Assembly: GCA_024509875.1 (NCBI GenBank)
Contig: JAMPIV010017576.1
Location: forward strand, 62,001-126,000
Reading direction: 5' to 3'
Length of the DNA: 64,000 nt
Source: Oreohelix idahoensis
Taxonomy: Eukaryota > Mollusca > Gastropoda > Stylommatophora > Oreohelicidae
Shown here: positions 10,850-21,277 of the stretch, one piece after another
Numbering within the stretch: the first letter of the stretch is position 1
Layout: each line of letters opens with the position of its first letter
Notes under the pieces: model-generated
The model's database searches: none
What the model saw: the letters and a program-made list of their open reading frames with translations, nothing else
What the model was told of the DNA's origin: nothing
Program-made: the position numbers and the translations under genes

Positions 10850-13800
10850 CCGACCCATTAGAGCTAAAGAGCTCACCATTGGTTTGAGTTGAGAGCAGGA
10901 ACTTACACTGACTTCCATTGGAAAATTCGTCGGAAGCACAATCTGGGATTTGAACTGAGAATTAGAGATATAATATAGCAAAATCGGAGACACAAGTCAG
11001 ACTGCATCGCAACGTCAAACTAGCAACTCCCGTAAGCCAGAGAGAGAGAAGGATCGGACTAAGAATTCCTATATTATATAAGTGACAGATCAGAAGTATT
11101 TGGGCAACTTTAAAGCTTAAAAGTAAACACGCATGTTAAATACGAAGTCTGGATACCTAAGGAATCAGATTCACCAGTCATAAGAGGAATTTTAAACTTT
11201 AGGCCAGGTGATTCGCAGAACATCCGTCATAAGAGGACTTCCAACATTTCCTAGACCACGTGATTCGCAGAACACCCGCCATAAAAGGATTACTATAAAT
11301 TTCCAGGCCAAGTGATTCGAAGCATCTAATAAAGTGTTGTGTCCATTCTAAACTGTACAGGAGATTGTGTTCTCAAAAATTACTTTGGGGTAAGTGTAAG
11401 CATTTATTTTTAAAATGTGAATTTGACATGTTTTTTTTTGTTTTTGTTTTTTTTGCTAAGTGGTTATATATGAGGCTGGCAACCTCAGCATATGAAAATA
11501 GTATATTCATAAACCACTACAGCAAGCGATGGTGATTTCTTCTTGCTAGTCGTACAGAAAACCGACAGCAGAGGTGACCCCAGACTCCGACTGGAGCAGT
11601 GATGAGTAATGATTACATCACATGTGCATCAAGTGTATCATATCATTTTGTGAGATATATGTACCTTGTTAATTGTAATTCCAGCAAATCATTGCTTTTC
11701 GCGCTGTCTGTGATAAATTTAACCGTGATACAACGTTAAAATATCTCCAAAGATAAAATGTAGGGATAAAAATAATGCGTAAGCTACTAGAAGACATGAT
11801 CGCCTATGCCGCGGTTCACTACCCGCCATGGAAACTAACTTGTTAGACGTACAGACAAATTGTTTACCCTTGGAGACGGGAGGGAACGGAGATCAAAAAG
11901 AAAAAAATCTGACTGAACACGTGCTTGAAACTAACAAGGCTAAAAAGACGCAATTGGTGGGGAAAGGAAAAAAATTCACGTCCACAAGTTGACACAATGT
12001 AAAGAAATGGACAAAACGGACCTTAGCTATTATACGCAACAGTCATTTCTTGGACGCTTTTACGATACTTAGTCCTTTTATTTGAATTCAGCGGCAAACG
12101 CATTACAGAAGATGCTCGAACATATTTCAAAAAAACAACTAACCTTGAAAAAGTAACTTTTTCTTAATAATAATGTTAGGAATATAAAACCTAGCTAGTC
12201 TGATAGCCCATCTTGAGCAGACGAGCGACTGCACTGTTAAAAAAAGTCACTAATTTTCAAAAATTGCGGCCTTGAGACTCAAGTGCTAAAATCTAGTTGG
12301 AATGAAAGAGAGGGGGAAATAGTGGAATTGTGGCTAAAAATAACTCTAGAGACCGATTCGTGTAGAAAGGCATGTAGAACCAAGCGTGTTTTTTTATGAA
12401 AAAGCAAGTAGAGACAGACGGACCAACAGACAATAATACATATTTGACTGAGGTATGACTGAATTGACTTTTGGTAGGAGGTTTGAAATTTGAAAGGGGG
12501 GAAGTCGGTGATTGGCCACAGATAATCATATTATCGGCGCACCGACGCGCATTTTTGCCATTCAAAATAAATTGTCCAGTAGTAGACACAGTAATTCTTC
12601 AGTGGTGTATTTCCCAGAAGCTAATTGCAATACTTAGAGGGACGCCATACTACAGCCAGCAGCTCAGCTGAGTTTTGCTAGAATATAACTGTGTTCTCTA
12701 TTCATAATTCTGAAGTGTGAGTTCTGTTTGGCACCAAAGTGGTGTCAAATGCTGTGTTGATATATACAAGTGTGGACCAGTGCAGTCTAGTATTTTGTCA
12801 GAGCAGCCTTATATTGCCCCCAAGCACGAAGAGGTGGGGCCACCAGATTCCAGCACCAGAACTACTCAGTCAAGATACGTGAGCGTCTGGCCTGCTGGAC
12901 CTTCACCAACTTATTTACTAAATAACACACCAACTATATTACCATCAACTAGAACCTACCATTTTTTGGGGGAAATAAAACTTGTGTTACTCCCATCAGT
13001 GAATGGACAATGTTTGGTAGTCATAGACAGGGAGTGATGATATCACCCCAACAGCCTATCTAGAAATAAGTTCTCCTGGGACTATCTTAAGATAATTACT
13101 ATTAACCAGTCATTTGAAATACATATGTACACATTTTCTAATTTATTATGACATATATTCATGCATTTCATTCATAATTTCAAAACCTTTCATATGTTCT
13201 GACCAAAATAACACCTTGGTTCAGAACAAATAAACTTAAAGAAAATTTAATATCAAAAATTTAAACAGCTTGAGTTAGTTCAGTGTGTTATAAATTTTAG
13301 TAATATTATTAGACTTATTAAATATCTGTGTGTATGTATGTAATCTACCACAACACATTACATATCAGTACCCTAGATTTTTAACGTAGCCACATTCATT
13401 AGTAAAAAAGATATGTGTGAGGTCGTAAGTGGTAGCAAGAAGGGCCTTCTGTAAATTCACAGCTACATTTATCTCAGGAGCCTTCACAGCTGACCTCATG
13501 CATCACACTAGGTAATATCACAACCATACAGTACCATCAAATCCACTACACTGTCCAAGCACATATTTTCCCATTTTAATACCCAGAAGAATATTGGTGA
13601 CTTCAAATCATCTTCCCTGAGTTACGCCGTGTATACTCAAGAATAATTATTCAGAGAGAGCATAACATTGGTGGGTGGACAGCGAGACAATGCGCCTGTT
13701 AATTGGCAGCCCACAAATGTACTTAGCAGAGGCATTTGTTTCTATTTTGTCTAAAAGATCGTGGTACTAAGCAATCAGACGGTTCGAGGAACTAAGCTAT

Positions 13801-14035
13801 CAGACTGTGAAGAGTCATCATCACAAAAGAATCGACAAAAACCGCGGCTGCAGGACTCACTTATACCAGCTAAGTGCTTATAAAAGGCCCCAGCAAAAGG
13901 ATAGAAATATTCTTTAATATAAACCCTCTCTCCAGTCTCGATGAAGACAAATTGATTGTGTTCATCTAAAATTCACCACCATTCTATCTATTTTAACCTG
14001 TTAAAACTAATTAATTATTAAATGTGTTACATGTT
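10850..14035. repeat. Long interspersed repeat, copy B, with large insertion
   Basis: Collinear with copy A at 4640-6130, except that about 1.85 kb between roughly 11705 and 13560 has no counterpart there. Both arms keep the same order and orientation as copy A. The insert contains a 106-aa open frame (12717-13037) without a recognisable domain, and a TTTGGCACCAAAG palindrome near 12728. The 60-bp core at 11459-11518 differs from that of copy A at only about two positions. Confidence 0.7.
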
Positions 14036-14103
14036 ATTTTAAAACATAAAAATCTTAGTTCATTCAGTTATTATAAGTGTGAAAGCATACTATTGAGCAA
14101 AAC

Positions 14104-14822
<719 letters not shown>

Positions 14823-15085
14823 TAGGATCCCGTTACACGCCCATTGAGGCATATTGGGAATATGGTGTTAGGCCCATATTTTCTTGACCAGCGGCACACT
14901 AGGGGTGATGTGGTCAGCATCACGCCGGCCGCCTTAACCGTCCCAGAAGTTGCTCTGGTACCCAATTCATGAGGCTGGGTCGACCCCGGAGCCGTTTGTG
15001 GTCTAAAAAATCCCGCCTCAACTGGGGATCGAACCATGGACCACTAAGCTAGGATGCCAGTGCACTAACCACTGCGCTACCGCAG
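14823..15085 (-). mobile_element. tRNA-derived SINE (family B), near complete
   Basis: On the minus strand it begins CGGTAGCGCAGTGGTTAG (A box), then has GGTTCGATCCCC (B box) about 45 bp later, then TTTAGACCACAAACGGCTCC, GGTCGACCCAG, GTTAAGGCGGCCGGCGTGAT and an end at GGGCGTGTAACGGGATCC. The same order appears at 55985-56258 and in part at 61399-61562. The tRNA-like head gives a pol III promoter. It is not a functional tRNA. Confidence 0.9.
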
Positions 15086-15569
15086 AAGAGAAAAGCTGGA
15101 ATATATTGAAGACAACAGGAAAGATTGACTGAAACAAATATATATATATATACAGGACGACAGAGAGAAAATATACAGGACTCTTTGACATCGTGGCATG
15201 GAAGAAGCCAACAACAGACAGAATTTATAAACATCATTGAGGGCTGGAAGTTGTGGTGAGACGGTCGCCAACGCCAGATGACATTATTCTTTTAATGAAA
15301 CGTATTACTTTTTAACAATCGAATAACGAATAAGATGTATTAAGTTACTTTTTTGTTTATTTATAACATATTTTGCGTGACATATATATATATATATAAG
15401 GGGAAGGAAAGTTGAAGTTTTTCAGACAAGGAAATGCAAGAACAAGCCTGGTAAAATAACAGAACGGGAAAGAATCAATTCAAATCTTTGTTTAGCAAGG
15501 GGTTTAGAAAGGGACAATGCTGTAGTAGAAACACACACAAAAAACATGAATGGAAATGAACATCCTTTT
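15086..15569. other. No gene seen
   Basis: Contains short (TA)n tracts near 15140 and 15380 and poly(T) near 15568, but no recognisable gene. Confidence 0.4.
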
Positions 15570-16530
15570 TTTTTTTTTCAAAACAACTGTAGGAGTTCGG
15601 CAGGGATGTATCCTGTCCCCAGTGCTCTTTAATATTTATCTAGAACATATTATGCAGGAGGCTCTCTACGATTATAAATCAACCATATCGATTGGAGGCC
15701 GACCTCTGTGCAACCTACGTTTTGCTGATGATATTGATCTGATAGCTGGATCAGAATCAGAACTTCAAGACCTTACCTCTAGACTGGAGAAAGTAACAAG
15801 AACGTATGGGATGGAAATTAATATAGAAAAAAGCAAGATATTGGTGAATAGCCATAAGAAACATGTTCCGACCAACATTACGTTAAATGGGCAAACGTTA
15901 GAAGAAGTTAACACCTTTAAATATCTCGGGTCCACTATATGTAGTGATGGAAGATCAAGTAAAGAAATCAAGACAAGACTTGAGATGGCCTCAGCTGCCA
16001 TGACAAAGTTGAATGTGATCTGGAAAAGTAACATCAGTTTTCCTGTGAAGATCAAATTATACAAATCACTTGTATTATCTATTCTCTTGTATGGGTGTGA
16101 GAGCTGGACACTCACTGCAGATACGGAGCGAAGGATTCAGGCTTTCGAGCATAAATGTTATAGAAGAATTTTGCGCATTTGCTATAAAGAGCACAAAACA
16201 AATGTCTATGTTAGAGAGAAGATAAACACCTATGCAGGCCACCAAGAACCACTTTTGTCAATAGTGAAACATCGAAAGCTTGCCTGGTTTGGGCATGTAA
16301 CTCGTCATGACTCCCTTTCGAAAACGATCCTTCAGGGGACAGTCGAAGGTAAACGGAGAAGAGGAAGGCATAGAAAATCCTGGGCTGATAACATCAAAGA
16401 ATGGGCAGGACACGGTTTTTCCACACTTGTACGCATTGCTGAGGATAGAGAGCAGTGGAGGACCCTGTCTGCTGATGCTTCCACCATGGCACCCCTACGA
16501 CCCATGACGGGTTACGGGCTGAGATGATGA
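15570..16530 (+). pseudogene. Non-LTR retrotransposon reverse transcriptase, 5'-truncated
   Basis: Open frame of about 320 residues. It begins inside the RT domain at VGVRQGCILSPVLFN and includes the catalytic FADD motif (LRFADDIDLIAG), the thumb region, LLYGCESWTL, WFGHVTRHD and the basic GRHRKSWADNI tail. A complete LINE of this type also has an N-terminal endonuclease and the RT palm start; both are missing, so it cannot be autonomous. The frame ends in a short (GAT)n run, typical of the 3' end. No stops or frameshifts interrupt the remaining RT, so the insertion is probably young. It abuts the truncated LTR of element 1. Confidence 0.9.
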
Positions 16531-16577
16531 TGAATTATCATTATTATTATTATTTTTTATAGGCTCATGCTAAAGGG

Positions 16578-17904
16578 TGGAATTAGGATGCCGTCAAATT
16601 ACCACCTCTATCGACACCAGGTATTACAATGTAAGATGTGGGTGTCTTATCTGGTTTAGATTGTTGCTGTGTGTGTGTTGCAGTAGGACAGTTCAGGGTA
16701 CACCACAGGCAACATGACGTGTAGAGTCATAAAAATGGTAACTTCGCTTTAGGTTTATACCATTTATTGCACGCCACAAAACAGTCATGATACTATGTTA
16801 TTGTCAGCATAGGTACAACGAATGCAGCATTCAAACTCATGTTAACTGACAGTCATGTAGAAGTCAATACTCAATAGTTGTATGGAAAACAAATATCATA
16901 GCGAAGCTTGATAAATAATGCATATAACTTCTGCAACCGTGGTCAGCTGCAGATCCTTAATGTTCATAGACAATAATAATTATTCCTTCCTGATGCTAGC
17001 AGATCAGATGTATACAATACGTCCGTTTACTGTCTGCACGTGAGTAGCATACATGGATTACAGGTCAGCTCGACCTTTATAACCTTCCTAAGTCTAACCA
17101 TCTGACTTGGACGTGATCTCTGATATAACGAATCCTGGAACACAGACAATAGTCTTGTTGGTCTAGAGCGACCCATATATATATATAATTAGTTCAGGTA
17201 TAAAGATACCGGTGACTTAATCCTAGTCAAAGTACCTCTCCATTTTGAATCACACAGGCGAGCAAAAAGGCGACAAAATGACGAACCTCTAGATGATAGC
17301 ATAAAGTTCGATACAAGAGGAATTACCTTATTTCGGAAAATCAACCATGAACATATGCCTCCAGGCAGGCTTGATTAATACTGGGAAATAGTCTAGTTAG
17401 CTAACTAACTCACAAAGACAATGTATTTCCCTCAGAGAATCACAAGACGCAAGGCGCGTCCGCTCGCAATCAGTCCATTTCTCAACTCCCCGACCTGGGC
17501 GGAACAACAAAACCACAACCCAGTCGAGACATGCGCAGAGCGACAATCTCTGAGTCGCTGTTCACAATAAGACGATTCTAAGAACATTCGAGATAAAAGT
17601 CTTACACAGTCGCGCCTTTTATGGACATGAACAGAAGCGTTAAGAAAGGTTTCAAACATCTACAACAGTTGACTGATACTACCAAATAAGGAGATATGGT
17701 CACGCTTCGTTCAAGACATTATAGACCGAACGTGTCTCTATACAAGAGGAAGTAAACCCATAAAGAATAGTAGTATCGATATTTCGGGTTCTGTCCCTTT
17801 GACCATAAAATATATATAACATGCATTTCAGTCAAATAATGATCATACATACGAAAAACGATCATACAAAGACTTTGGAAAAAAGTAATTAATTGTGCGT
17901 AACA
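16578..17904 (-). mobile_element. Element 1 3' LTR, truncated at its distal end
   Basis: Begins (minus strand) with TGTTACGCAC at 17904 and is matched along its whole length by 25010-26314 of the 5' LTR. The match ends at about 16578 (or 16573, if the shared AAGGG is counted), where unrelated LINE-associated sequence starts. If the LTR really ends at 23656 in the 5' copy, this copy lacks the last roughly 1.35 kb. The alternative is a 1.33-kb LTR ending here; the absent PBS next to 25010 speaks against that. Both copies carry the same 75-codon frame (17432-17659 here), probably non-coding. Confidence 0.8.
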
Positions 17905-17925
17905 TTACCGCACCCTCCCGGGAAA
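17905..17925 (-). promoter_or_regulatory. Polypurine tract of element 1
   Basis: Immediately upstream (minus strand) of the 3' LTR start stands GGGAGGGTGCGGTAA. A purine-rich run at this place primes plus-strand DNA synthesis. A second purine run, TTGAGGGGGAAAT (plus about 18583-18595), lies 680 bp farther upstream and could be an additional one. Confidence 0.6.
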
Positions 17926-18677
17926 AAAAAAAATGAAACATTTTTTTTTTTTTAAATCCTGGAGCCGGAAAAATCTAGGCTCCTAACGCACGTATGATGC
18001 GCGGATATACCTAACAAAATAGCTCAACACTTGGAGCGAAACTGAGATCATATCCCAGGTCCTTAGAGAAAAATTTATCTAAGTATACGCGTATATATCC
18101 CAGGAAGGTGCCACCAACACAAACCACAATGATGGCAACATCATAATAAAAGTCAAATTATTCTCATACCAATATATGAAATCAAATATATTATTATGAT
18201 ATCATACAATGTGTTGCAAATAGCGGTGTAATATATTAATATACCGCACTATTTTATTACATTATGTAATGCATCAGTAACTAATAAGTAATACATGTGT
18301 TGATCTTCGTTGACATAAAACATTCAATAGAAGAAGATGTGGACATCATCCGCTCCCAATCTAGTACAGGACTTGATATACTCAAAGTTCCACAATGGAC
18401 ACAATCTCGCATCTTCAATGATGTGCTGCGAAAATATCAATAACACAAATCTTAAAGACAACTGGTAAATCTCTCAATACAATCCTGAAAATAATTTATT
18501 TAAATGTGGCCGAGTGATCTTTTGGCCCGTATATCACTAACTAAGCCTTCTTAGATAATTACATGGTACAATGTTATAAATTTCCCCCTCAAAAAAGTGA
18601 GAAAAAAAATATCTACTAACATGTCATTATAACATTGGACTGTATATCAGGAAATATATATATATATGACAGAAGAA
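17926..18677 (-). other. Non-coding 3' segment of element 1
   Basis: About 750 bp between the RNase H stop and the polypurine tract. AT-rich, with poly(A)/poly(T) tracts near 17925-17955. No frame resembling an envelope gene. Confidence 0.6.
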
Positions 18678-19320
18678 TCATGTGGAATCGTGTGGGCATC
18701 TGGACAGAATGTCCGCCATTACATTATCCGAACCACGGATAGCTCGAACCGAGAAATGAAATGGTTGAAGAGCTATGGCATAACGAGTGGACCTCGAGCT
18801 CTTCAAGTTTTTACTCTGAATAGCAGTAAGCGCTTTCTGGTCGGTTTCCACAATGAAATGTGCGCCTAGAAGAAATCTTTGTAACTTCAGAATAGACCAT
18901 ACCATAGCCAATAACTCACGGTCTAAAACCGAGTAATTCTTTTCTGCAGCATTTAATTTCCTAGAGATATACATCACCGGATGCAGAGTATCAGAATACT
19001 CCTGCATTAGTGCTGCCCCAATCCCAGTTGACGAGGCGTCACTTCGAAGAACAAAAGTCTTCTCAATAGTAGGTAACCTAAGAATAGGTGGAGATGAAAA
19101 TAGGTCTTTAACCTGGTCCAATGAGGATTGACATTCTTTTGACCAGCGGATCAAATTAGGCGACCCTTTCTTCAATAAAGTAGAAAGCGGTGCCATAATG
19201 GAGGACAGATTCGGAATGAATCGTCCGTAGAATTGGATCAAACCTAATAGACTCCTTACTTGTTTCTTTGTCTTAGGGACCGAAATGTTAAGTATTTTTG
19301 AAACATTGTGGTCCTCGTCT
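18678..19320 (-). CDS. Element 1 RNase H domain (C-terminal part of pol)
   Basis: Follows the reverse transcriptase after a one-base frameshift near 19310-19330; the frame is open from there, with the first methionine at 19241. It carries the RT connection (IQFYGRFIPNLSS, LIRWSKECQSS) and a gypsy-type RNase H with the acidic residues D68 (LRSDASSTGIGAAL), E109 (LDRELLAMVW), D134 (ETDQKAL) and D177 (ADILSRCP), counted from the methionine at 19241. RNase H removes the RNA strand during reverse transcription. It is the last domain: the stop follows DILSRCPHDST, with no integrase downstream. In classical Ty3/gypsy elements integrase would come next. All four catalytic positions are kept, so the domain looks functional apart from the frame break. 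Confidence 0.93.
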
Positions 19321-21277
19321 TTAAAAGACCATGACCAACACGATGACCTAGGAAAGAAATCTCACTAAATCCTATAAAGGCTTTAGAGGGTTTTGCAGTC
19401 AAGTTATACTCGCGAAGAGTAGACAGTAATTCGTATAAACCCAAATAGTGATCTTCCCAGGAATCACTGAATAGACAGATATCATCTAGATATGCTATGA
19501 CATCTGTACGATATGCGAGAATTCGCCGCATCATGCGTACGAATGTAGCAGGGGCGTTCATAAGACCAAAAGGCATGAAATTCCATTGGAATAAACCCCT
19601 AGGTGTAGAAAAAGCTGTAAAAGGTTTGGCACGTTCAGTTAGCGGGACTTGCCAATAACCTTTAGACAAATCCAGTTTGGTAAAGAATCTAGAATTAGAA
19701 AGTTTATTGAGTAGCTCTTCTAATGAAGGCATAGGTTCAGCGTCGAACTTCGTAACTTGGTTCAATTTGCGATAATCTACGCAAATGCGAATGTTATTAT
19801 CCTTCTTTCGAACAATAACCATAGACGAAGAGTATGCTGAAGTGGATGGTTCAATGATTTCCAAACGTATCATTTCATCCAATTCTTTCTCGACTTGAGA
19901 CTGGAAATGGATAGGTATTGGATAGGGTCTGACTCTGATAGGATTATGATCAGTTAGCACAATGTCATGTTCAATGACATGTGTGTGTCCCGGGATGTCT
20001 GTAAGAACATCCTGAAATGTTTGCAACATCGAAGAAACTTGTCGATGTTCCTCAGCGGAAAGATTTGGAGAAACGGTCACGTTTTTCCAAGATTCCGTAG
20101 AATAAAGTGGGACCATAGAAAGAGGAAGATTGACATCAGAAAAAGTAGTTTCCTCATCCTGTATAACTGACAGCGATGAGTATTGACCATGAGGTACTTG
20201 AGAATTGTCCGTTGCCTGGAAAATAGGCTGCAAATAGTCTGGTCTTTCATGAAATTCCGTGAGCATATTTATGTGGAAAGTTTTATGCTTTCCATCAATA
20301 TCGACAACATAGTCGACATCAGAAATTTTGGAGACTATTGCATATGGACCTTTCCATGCAATTAGAAGTCTGTTCTCCCTTGAAGGAAGTAGAACGAGAG
20401 CTTTGTCACCTGGACAAAGTTGTCGTAGACATCTATTCTTATTCGCAAACTGCCTTGCCTTTTCTTTAGCAAATTCGGAAGACGAAGTTGCTAGTCTGCA
20501 TGCCTCAATGATTTTTTTCCTAAGAGCAATGACGTACTCATAAGAAGACTGAGTCTCATCGCTAATATTATCGGCAGTGATTAGATCGTGAAGTAAAGAC
20601 ATAGGGCCGCGCGGTTGCGCGCCAAAGACAAGTTCAAAAGGGGAAAACCCCGTATGTTCATTGGGGACCTCTCTATACGCAAAGAGAGCCGCGGGTAAGA
20701 CCCTGTCCCAATCCTGAGGATGATCCTCAGTTATTTTACCCAGTAAAGTTTTTAGAGTCCTATTTAAACGTTCGACCAACCCATTAGACATTGGGTGATA
20801 GATACTGCTGAGAGACCTTTTTATATGCAGCATAGACATTACCTGTGACATAGTGTCTGATATCAGTTGAGTGCCATGGTCTGACAATATTTCTCCGGGA
20901 AAACCCAAGCGAGAAAATATCAGCCAAAGAGCGTCTGCGATATCAGCAGTTGAGATGCTCTTGAGAGGTATTGCCTCTGGCCAACGTGTGCACATATCGA
21001 CACATGTAAGAATAAATTGATGTCCTCTAGCCGACTTAATTCTAAAAGGACCGATAATATCTATTGCCATTTTTTGAAAAGGGCGAATTGGAATGTCAGC
21101 AGCCTGAATAGGCGCAGCATGTCGTGGTCCTTTAGATTTGACCTCCTGACATACTTTGCAAGAGCGACAGTACATTCGTATGTCCTTGCTTACAAATGGC
21201 CAAAAGAAAGCCGCAAGAACTCTCGACTTTGTACGGGAAAAAACCCATATGTCCAGCACATTGCGAGTCATGAGCAT
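19256..21277 (-). CDS. Element 1 integrase and reverse transcriptase
   Basis: Continuous 673-codon frame; the first 13 or so codons are read in the wrong frame before the shift at about 21239-21244. Integrase: CRSCKVCQ at 37-44 closes the HHCC zinc site; the catalytic triad is D73 (AIDIIGPF), D133 (LSDHGTQ) and E169 (NGLVERLNR), 35 residues between the last two. A GPY/F module (AWKGPYAIV) lies near 305. After a linker comes the reverse transcriptase: IIEPSTSAYSSSMVIVRKKD, RICVDYRKLN, FFTKLDLSKGYWQ (first Asp near 536), FMPFGLMNAPATF and YLDD at 596-599. The order IN-RT is inverted relative to Ty3, gypsy or 412. All catalytic residues are present. It ends by frameshift just past the RT (about 19320); the terminal residues are out of frame. 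Confidence 0.95.
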   Translation of the reverse strand: MLMTRNVLDIWVFSRTKSRVLAAFFWPFVSKDIRMYCRSCKVCQEVKSKGPRHAAPIQAADIPIRPFQKMAIDIIGPFRIKSARGHQFILTCVDMCTRWPEAIPLKSISTADIADALWLIFSRLGFPGEILSDHGTQLISDTMSQVMSMLHIKRSLSSIYHPMSNGLVERLNRTLKTLLGKITEDHPQDWDRVLPAALFAYREVPNEHTGFSPFELVFGAQPRGPMSLLHDLITADNISDETQSSYEYVIALRKKIIEACRLATSSSEFAKEKARQFANKNRCLRQLCPGDKALVLLPSRENRLLIAWKGPYAIVSKISDVDYVVDIDGKHKTFHINMLTEFHERPDYLQPIFQATDNSQVPHGQYSSLSVIQDEETTFSDVNLPLSMVPLYSTESWKNVTVSPNLSAEEHRQVSSMLQTFQDVLTDIPGHTHVIEHDIVLTDHNPIRVRPYPIPIHFQSQVEKELDEMIRLEIIEPSTSAYSSSMVIVRKKDNNIRICVDYRKLNQVTKFDAEPMPSLEELLNKLSNSRFFTKLDLSKGYWQVPLTERAKPFTAFSTPRGLFQWNFMPFGLMNAPATFVRMMRRILAYRTDVIAYLDDICLFSDSWEDHYLGLYELLSTLREYNLTAKPSKAFIGFSEISFLGHRVGHGLLKTRTTMFQKYLTFRSLRQRNK

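Noticed and set aside
12717..13037. 106-residue frame in the insertion of repeat copy B
   Set aside because: No recognisable domain or gene context, and length is compatible with chance in this composition.
17432..17659. 75-residue frame duplicated at 25842-26069
   Set aside because: Both copies lie in the two LTRs of element 1, so identity reflects LTR duplication, not selection on a protein.
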